DNA of 64,000 bases from an uncultured Oscillospiraceae bacterium (GTDB lineage: Bacteria > Bacillota > Clostridia > Oscillospirales > Oscillospiraceae): the NCBI GenBank assembly GCA_944387635.1, contig CALXFT010000001.1, positions 1 through 64,000 on the forward strand, read 5' to 3'. The notes beneath the pieces were generated by a model that saw nothing but the letters and a program-made list of their open reading frames with translations, did no database searches and was not told the DNA's origin. Both the position numbers and the translations under genes were made by a program. Shown piece after piece: positions 60,002 to 64,000 of this stretch. Each line of letters starts with the position of its first letter. Position 1 is the first letter of the stretch.

Positions 60002-60041
60002 AAAAACAACACCCGGAACAGCAAAGCCGTTCCGGGTGTTG
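60001..60041 (-). terminator. Intrinsic terminator of the Ala/Glu/Pro-rich protein gene
   Basis: Minus strand: stem CAACACCCGGAAC / GTTCCGGGTGTTG followed by TTTTTT. It lies 13 bases after the stop at 60054. Confidence 0.9.
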
Positions 60042-60053
60042 TGACGGGCCGCG

Positions 60054-60377
60054 TTACTCGGCAAAATCGATTTCCTCCGCTACGGGCTCGTGCTCTGCCA
60101 CCACAATCTCGGGAGCCGCAGGCTCCTCCACGGGCGCTTCTTCCGCAGCGGGAGTTTCCTCAGCAGCGGGAGTCTCCTGGGCGGCGGGAGCCTCCTCGGC
60201 GGCGGGGGCCGTCTGAGCGGGGGCGTCGGGCTCGCAGCAGGGACACTTGGGGAAGCTGGACAGGAGCTTCTTGGCCCAGGCCGCGACCTGCTCGCCGTAG
60301 GTAGCCACAATGTAGATCACGCCGGCAACGGTTGCCAGGGCGGCGAAAACCTTCAGCAGGGTTTTGATCGATTTCAT
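60054..60377 (-). CDS. Small membrane protein with Ala/Glu/Pro-rich tail
   Basis: 107 residues from the ATG six bases after GGAGGT. One transmembrane segment (about 7-25), a short amphipathic region with a CPCC motif (Cys near 45-48), then a tail of EEAPAAQETP-like repeats. The tail is acidic and low-complexity. No function is known; it may be a wall-spanning anchor. Confidence 0.65.
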   Translation of the reverse strand: MKSIKTLLKVFAALATVAGVIYIVATYGEQVAAWAKKLLSSFPKCPCCEPDAPAQTAPAAEEAPAAQETPAAEETPAAEEAPVEEPAAPEIVVAEHEPVAEEIDFAE

Positions 60378-60481
60378 ATACATACCTCCAGAATAATGAT
60401 GATATTCTTCAATCAGTATAACCAATGCGGAGAGAAAAAGCAAGGAACATTTCTGGGAATTTACAGAAATAACATAAATCC

Positions 60482-61282
60482 TCACACATAGTGGTACATG
60501 CCCCGGACGCTGACTTCACCGGAGTTCACGGCCTCCACCCGTCCATCGGAGAAGGCCACCACCAGAGCGCCGCTGTCGTCTACATCCAGAGCCCTGCCGT
60601 GCTCCACCGGGGCGCCGGGGCGCAGCAGACAGATATCCTTGCCGATGGTGACGCAGTCGCTGCGGTATCGGGCCATCATAGCGTCTTTTCCGGTGAGAAG
60701 GGTCTGATCCATGTGGTACAGGGCCTGCATCATATTCGCGGCCAGAACTTCGGGGCAGACTTCCCGGCCTGCGGCCGCGGACAAAGAGCAGGCGATTTCC
60801 CGAAGCGCTTCGGGGAAATCTTCCGGCCTTTGCCGGCAGTTGATTCCGATGCCGACTACGGCGAAGTCTGCCAGTCCGCCGGCGCCCAGGGACAGCTCGG
60901 TGAGAATGCCGCCCAGCTTCTGTTTCCCGAAGACCAGGTCATTGGTCCATTTGATGCCGGGACGGAATCCGGCGGCGGCTTCCACGGCGTCGCACATGGC
61001 CACGGCCACGGCGCAGGTCAGGTGCATCAGCTCCATGGCGGTGCATTGGGGCCGCAGGAGCATGCTCAGGTACACGCCCATGCCCTCAGGGGACAGGAAG
61101 CTTCGTCCGTTTCGGCCCCGTCCGCCGGTCTGTCGGTCGGCTATGAGAACGGTGCCGTGGGGCGCGCCGGATTTGGCCAGAGCTTTCAGACGGTCATTGG
61201 TGGAGTCGGTTTCAGGAAGATATTCCAGCAGGTCTTTCCAGGGGTACTGGGGGCCGAGGAGGGATTGAATTTTGTCTTTCAT
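60482..61282 (-). CDS. birA: Biotin--[acetyl-CoA-carboxylase] ligase, HTH-less
   Basis: 266 residues without the N-terminal HTH of E. coli BirA. Catalytic motifs: ETDSTND, ADRQTGGRGRNGRSF (the GRGRxG biotinoyl-AMP loop), VKWTNDL-like IKWTNDL, KLGGILTE and VGIGINC; the C-terminal domain reads HGRALDVDDSGAL. It attaches biotin to carboxylase carriers. No regulator role expected. Confidence 0.95.
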   Translation of the reverse strand: MKDKIQSLLGPQYPWKDLLEYLPETDSTNDRLKALAKSGAPHGTVLIADRQTGGRGRNGRSFLSPEGMGVYLSMLLRPQCTAMELMHLTCAVAVAMCDAVEAAAGFRPGIKWTNDLVFGKQKLGGILTELSLGAGGLADFAVVGIGINCRQRPEDFPEALREIACSLSAAAGREVCPEVLAANMMQALYHMDQTLLTGKDAMMARYRSDCVTIGKDICLLRPGAPVEHGRALDVDDSGALVVAFSDGRVEAVNSGEVSVRGMYHYV

Positions 61283-61288
61283 AGGCGA

Positions 61289-62707
61289 TCATTCAATGTC
61301 CCGCAGAACCGTCTCCGGCGGATCGTCCAGGATCTCCGGATGCTGCAGGATTCTTTTATAATATTTGAAGAAGGCGGCGTAGTAGAAGCCGTCCACGATC
61401 CGCTCGTCCATAACAAATTTCATATCCACATATTTGCGCTGAACCACGGTTCCGTCCTCCAGCACTTCGCAGGCCCGGCGCTTCATGCCGAAGGCGCCGA
61501 AGACCGGCAGATTGCCGAAGTTGTACAGGTGATGAAAGACCGGGGGAATTCCCAGAGAGCCCATGGAGGTCAGGAACAGGGAGCCGTGGAAGGGGCTGAC
61601 TTCCAGCAGGAATTTGGGCAGCAGGCCGAAATAGTCCAGAAGCTTCAGCAGCCAGACCACGAATTTCAGAACCACGCCGGGGATCAGGTTCAGGGCTCCG
61701 GCGGTGAGGTCAAAGTTGGAATCCAGAGGGGAGTTCTTGACCTGGTCCACCGCGGACTGGACCTTACGGTATACGTCGTCGGCGGTGTCTGTGGGGGCCA
61801 GATGGACCTTGATGACCGTGTCCGGGGATTGGGTGGTCATTTCCTTTTTAATGGTCATGCAGAAGGAAATGTCGTTATCCCGGGAGTAGATCCGCTGGCC
61901 GGAGAGGAACCGGTTCAGGCCGGGGTACTTACACAGGCCGCGGCAATATGCCGCCAAAAGCACATGGGTGATGCCGAAGCTGGTCAGGCCCTCCCGCCGC
62001 TTTTTCCGGATGTAACGATCGATGTGGCTGATCTCGATGGCGTCCTCGAACAGGTTGGAGGCCTCGTTCCGGTTTACCATCAGATAAGGGGACACCTGTG
62101 CCATGGGAGGCAGGGTCCGGATCCTCCGGCCGTCGCTGCGGTCACCCCAGGTGGGGTGAAGCTCTCCCGCGGGATGGATGCGGATGGCGAAGATCACCAC
62201 CAGGACGCCCAGAGCTGCCAAGGCGTCGGACAGGAACCGCTGCAGGGCGGGCCAGTTACCGGCCATCAGGGCCGTCCGGGTGATGTACAGAAGAAAGGTC
62301 AGGGGAGACAGAACCAACGGCGTCAGCAGAAGCAGGGCGTGGGGCCAGCGGCCGGCGGTGATGTCCGTATACAGATACGCGAAGAAAATCATGCAGATCC
62401 AGAACAGCCACACCAGAAGCGGACTATCCACGCTGCTCTGGATCCGAAGTCCGGCGTAGAGGCTCATCATCCAGACGGGAATGGCGGTTTTGTAGAACAG
62501 CTCCTCACCGCGAAGGAGGGCGATCAGCGCGTACAGCACGGCGGCTGCCATTGGCAGAAGGATTTGACTCCACACTTCCTGGGTTCCCCCGTATCCTTTC
62601 TCGACGGGGAACACAATGCGGGTCACTGCCGAAGCCGCCATGCAAAGCGCCATCAGCCAGGTCAGCCAGTTGCCGCGGCTGACATAGAGATGAATCCTAT
62701 TTTTCAT
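61289..62707 (-). CDS. Membrane-fused E2-like acyltransferase homologue, catalytic His replaced
   Basis: 472 residues from the ATG of MKNRIHLYV. N-terminal half: about five transmembrane segments (roughly 16-35, 54-74, 83-102, 110-130, 150-178). From about residue 200 it turns into an E2/CAT-like acyltransferase: GDRSDGRRIRTLPPM, YLMVNRNEASN, YIRKKRREG, NRFLSGQRIYSRD, SFxFTSMG-like LFLTSMGSLGIPP, and near the end DERIVDGFYYAAFF. The E2/CAT catalytic motif is DHxxxDG; here His is Glu. The domain could be a scaffold or a changed enzyme. Promoter directly before the ATG. Confidence 0.7.
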   Translation of the reverse strand: MKNRIHLYVSRGNWLTWLMALCMAASAVTRIVFPVEKGYGGTQEVWSQILLPMAAAVLYALIALLRGEELFYKTAIPVWMMSLYAGLRIQSSVDSPLLVWLFWICMIFFAYLYTDITAGRWPHALLLLTPLVLSPLTFLLYITRTALMAGNWPALQRFLSDALAALGVLVVIFAIRIHPAGELHPTWGDRSDGRRIRTLPPMAQVSPYLMVNRNEASNLFEDAIEISHIDRYIRKKRREGLTSFGITHVLLAAYCRGLCKYPGLNRFLSGQRIYSRDNDISFCMTIKKEMTTQSPDTVIKVHLAPTDTADDVYRKVQSAVDQVKNSPLDSNFDLTAGALNLIPGVVLKFVVWLLKLLDYFGLLPKFLLEVSPFHGSLFLTSMGSLGIPPVFHHLYNFGNLPVFGAFGMKRRACEVLEDGTVVQRKYVDMKFVMDERIVDGFYYAAFFKYYKRILQHPEILDDPPETVLRDIE

Positions 62708-62714
62708 AGAAATA

Positions 62715-62743
62715 AGTATAACAAAATTCCGCGTATTTGGCAA
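62715..62743 (-). promoter_or_regulatory. Sigma-A promoter abutting the start codon
   Basis: Minus strand: TTGCCA, 17-base spacer, TATACT. The -10 ends seven bases before the ATG at 62707, so transcription should begin at or within two bases of the start codon. No ribosome site is present. Confidence 0.7.
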
Positions 62744-62785
62744 TAAGAAATGGACAAATTATGAACAAATTTCGGCGGACGGACC

Positions 62786-63655
62786 TCAAAGCAGGGCCTT
62801 AACCGCCGCCATGTGGGCCGGGGTAGTGCCGCAGCAGCCGCCGAGCAATTCCGCGCCGTTGGCCCGGCACTGCATTACGGTGTCCGCAAAGTCCTCTGGC
62901 CCCATGTGGTATTGGGCAATCCCCTGCGCGTCGATCACAGGTATGCCGGCGTTGGGCTTGCAGATCAGGGGAAGGGAGGTGTAACGGCGGAGCTTGGATA
63001 CCAGGTAGGGGGTCATCATATCCGCAGCCACGCAGTTAAAGCCCACGGCGGCGGCGCCTGCCAGCTCCAGCTCCTTGAGTATGGGGCCTGCCTCCGCTCC
63101 GGAGAACAGGGAGCCGTCGGGCTGCATGGTGAAGCTGTACAGAACCGCCCCGGCACCCTCCAGCTCGGCGGCGGTGAGGATGGCCTCGGCCTCCTGCTGG
63201 TACATCAATGTCTCGCCCACCAGCAAGTCCACGCCGCCGGCCATGAGCCCCCGGATCTGACGGCGGTAGTTCTCCACCAGCAGGTCAAATAAGTCCGGAT
63301 CCCAGCTGTCGCAGAAGGCGGCCAGGGTGGTGAGGTCCCCGGCAATGAGACAGTGGGGGGCGGCGGACCGGGACAGGGCGGCCAGGGTTTCGTTGACGGT
63401 CTCGGTCTGCTTCTCCAGGCCCACGGCGGCCAGAGCGATGGGCTGGGCCTGGAAGGTGGGGGCATAGAGGATCTGACAGCCTGCCTGGGCGTAGGCTCGC
63501 TGCAGCGCGACCAGAGGCTCCGGATGCTCCAGCACCCACTGCTCGGTGCAGCAACCCCTGGGCATTCCTGTGTTTCGCAGGTTGGAGCCGGTGGCGCCGT
63601 CCAGAAGGCACAGACCGTTTCGGATTAAATCATGAAAGGCTTCTTTCGTCAACAT
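62786..63655 (-). CDS. Homocysteine S-methyltransferase family protein
   Basis: 289 residues from the ATG after GAGGTAAGCCC. N-terminal DGATGSNLRNTGMPRG, the central GETLMYQQEAEA, and the zinc Cys ligands in GFNCVAAD and GGCCGTTPAHM. It moves a methyl group from S-methylmethionine or a methylated donor to homocysteine. This may complement the metA/metY homocysteine route elsewhere in the window. Own promoter at 63705-63733. Confidence 0.92.
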   Translation of the reverse strand: MLTKEAFHDLIRNGLCLLDGATGSNLRNTGMPRGCCTEQWVLEHPEPLVALQRAYAQAGCQILYAPTFQAQPIALAAVGLEKQTETVNETLAALSRSAAPHCLIAGDLTTLAAFCDSWDPDLFDLLVENYRRQIRGLMAGGVDLLVGETLMYQQEAEAILTAAELEGAGAVLYSFTMQPDGSLFSGAEAGPILKELELAGAAAVGFNCVAADMMTPYLVSKLRRYTSLPLICKPNAGIPVIDAQGIAQYHMGPEDFADTVMQCRANGAELLGGCCGTTPAHMAAVKALL

Positions 63656-63704
63656 GGGCTTACCTCGCTTTTCTTGAGATCGCGGCGCAGCCGCCAATGA
63701 AATG

Positions 63705-63733
63705 ATTATAAAGCATTGTGCAAAAGAATGCAA
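63705..63733 (-). promoter_or_regulatory. Sigma-A promoter for the homocysteine methyltransferase
   Basis: Minus strand: TTGCAT, 17-base spacer, TATAAT. Confidence 0.85.
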
Positions 63734-63739
63734 GAAACA

Positions 63740-63768
63740 TTGACCTTTGGGGCAAAATCTGATAGACT
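63740..63768 (+). promoter_or_regulatory. Sigma-A promoter for the aminopeptidase gene
   Basis: TTGACC, 17-base spacer, TAGACT, about 30 bases before the aminopeptidase start, divergent from the methyltransferase promoter. Confidence 0.8.
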
Positions 63769-63798
63769 AGTAAAAGCTTACGACAAAAGGAGTATTTC

Positions 63799-64000
63799 AT
63801 GAAGAAAACCGTGTTGAGAGAGTACGCCCGGCTCATCGTCCGCTGCGGCGTCAACGTACAGAAGGGCCAGGAGGTCATGATCTACGCGGATCTGGATCAG
63901 CCCCAGTTCGTGCAGATGGTGGTGGAGGAGGCCTACAAGGCCAAGGCCAAGAAAGTCACCGTGGAGTGGAACTATCAACCCCTGCAGAAGCTCCATGTCC
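63799..64000 (+). CDS. M29-family aminopeptidase, 3' end outside window
   Basis: 67 codons visible, ATG six bases after AAAAGGAG. The start LREYARLIVRCGVNVQKGQEVMIYADLDQPQFVQMVVEEAYKAKAKKVTVEWN matches the thermophilic aminopeptidase (AmpS/PepS, M29) N-terminus. The metal-binding C-terminal half is not in the window. Confidence 0.85.
   Translation, partial: MKKTVLREYARLIVRCGVNVQKGQEVMIYADLDQPQFVQMVVEEAYKAKAKKVTVEWNYQPLQKLHV

Noticed and set aside
60060..60250. Repeating pattern of GGGAG/CTCCTC units that could suggest a tandem repeat or CRISPR
   Set aside because: It is the coding sequence of the Ala/Glu/Pro-rich tail of the small membrane protein. Units are short, in frame and have no spacers.
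1..64000. tRNA, rRNA or CRISPR features
   Set aside because: No conserved cores or regular repeat-spacer arrays were found in the gaps by eye; a dedicated scan was not possible.

Overview
The window reads as a chromosomal segment of a GC-rich (by eye high-50s percent), low-passage anaerobic Firmicute of class Clostridia, most like Oscillospiraceae-type gut bacteria. The grounds are: sigma-A promoters of TTGACA-17-TATAAT form, strong AGGAGG ribosome sites, GerMN and DacF-type sporulation-era proteins, DUF4179 anti-sigma, a FeoA/FeoB/Cys-rich trio, and a Re-type citrate synthase candidate beside aconitase and isocitrate dehydrogenase. No rRNA, tRNA, CRISPR array, prophage module or intact insertion sequence was seen. 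Most of the window is housekeeping.

Layout. 1-0.66 kb: 3' end of an AP2-domain gene cut by the window edge, then a MITE-like repeat. 0.88-4.6 kb (minus): compact operon ComEA-like / response regulator / histidine kinase / GerMN lipoprotein / exonuclease III. 4.8-6.9 kb (plus): a DacF-like penicillin-binding protein with degenerate motifs and a family-4 uracil-DNA glycosylase. 7.1-9.0 kb: two decayed halves of a heterodimeric ABC exporter. 9.2-12.3 kb: zinc-ribbon protein, M19 dipeptidase, cytidylate-kinase-like protein, a 51-residue Cys protein. 12.4-15.5 kb: ECF sigma/anti-sigma pair, duplicated-domain lipoprotein, two small mobile elements. 15.5-19.8 kb (minus): acetyltransferase, SurE, AsnA, hydrolase and HAD phosphatase. 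20.0-22.5 kb (minus): methionine pair metY-metA with a MITE in its leader. 22.7-28.2 kb (plus): Re-citrate synthase candidate, GntR regulator, aconitase, isocitrate dehydrogenase, a 2-oxoglutarate supply operon with a clear operator. 28.3-35.0 kb: uridine phosphorylase, thioesterase, nicotinate phosphoribosyltransferase, feo iron operon. 35.0-39.7 kb (minus): DMT transporter, methionine-gamma-lyase-like enzyme, AbrB-type regulator, zinc peptidase, TIGR04255 protein. 40-44.3 kb (plus): AI-2E transporter, NrdG, dUTPase, Na/Pi cotransporter. 44.6-50.4 kb (plus): a dlt-like envelope acylation cassette. 50.4-53.3 kb (minus): second two-component system. 53.5-59.2 kb: esterase, Cu/Zn SOD-like protein, MurC, Ddl, DUF1934. 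59.2-64 kb: membrane protein with XRE regulator, BirA, a membrane/E2-acyltransferase fusion, homocysteine methyltransferase, and the start of an M29 aminopeptidase.

The most interesting items are: (i) the transglutaminase + adenylation + carrier + MBOAT + SGNH(Cys) + lipoprotein cassette at 44.6-50.4 kb, which has dlt architecture but several non-dlt details; (ii) a family of tiny mobile elements, each copy with a perfect 4-bp target duplication, two of which carry a micro-ORF with its own ribosome site, one of them inside the metYA leader; (iii) the membrane-fused E2-like acyltransferase that has lost the catalytic His and seems to be expressed from a leaderless mRNA; (iv) cleanly visible operators for the GntR and XRE regulators and for the second two-component system; (v) the doubly deleted ABC exporter. 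All functional calls rest on reading motifs by eye; no database search was possible.
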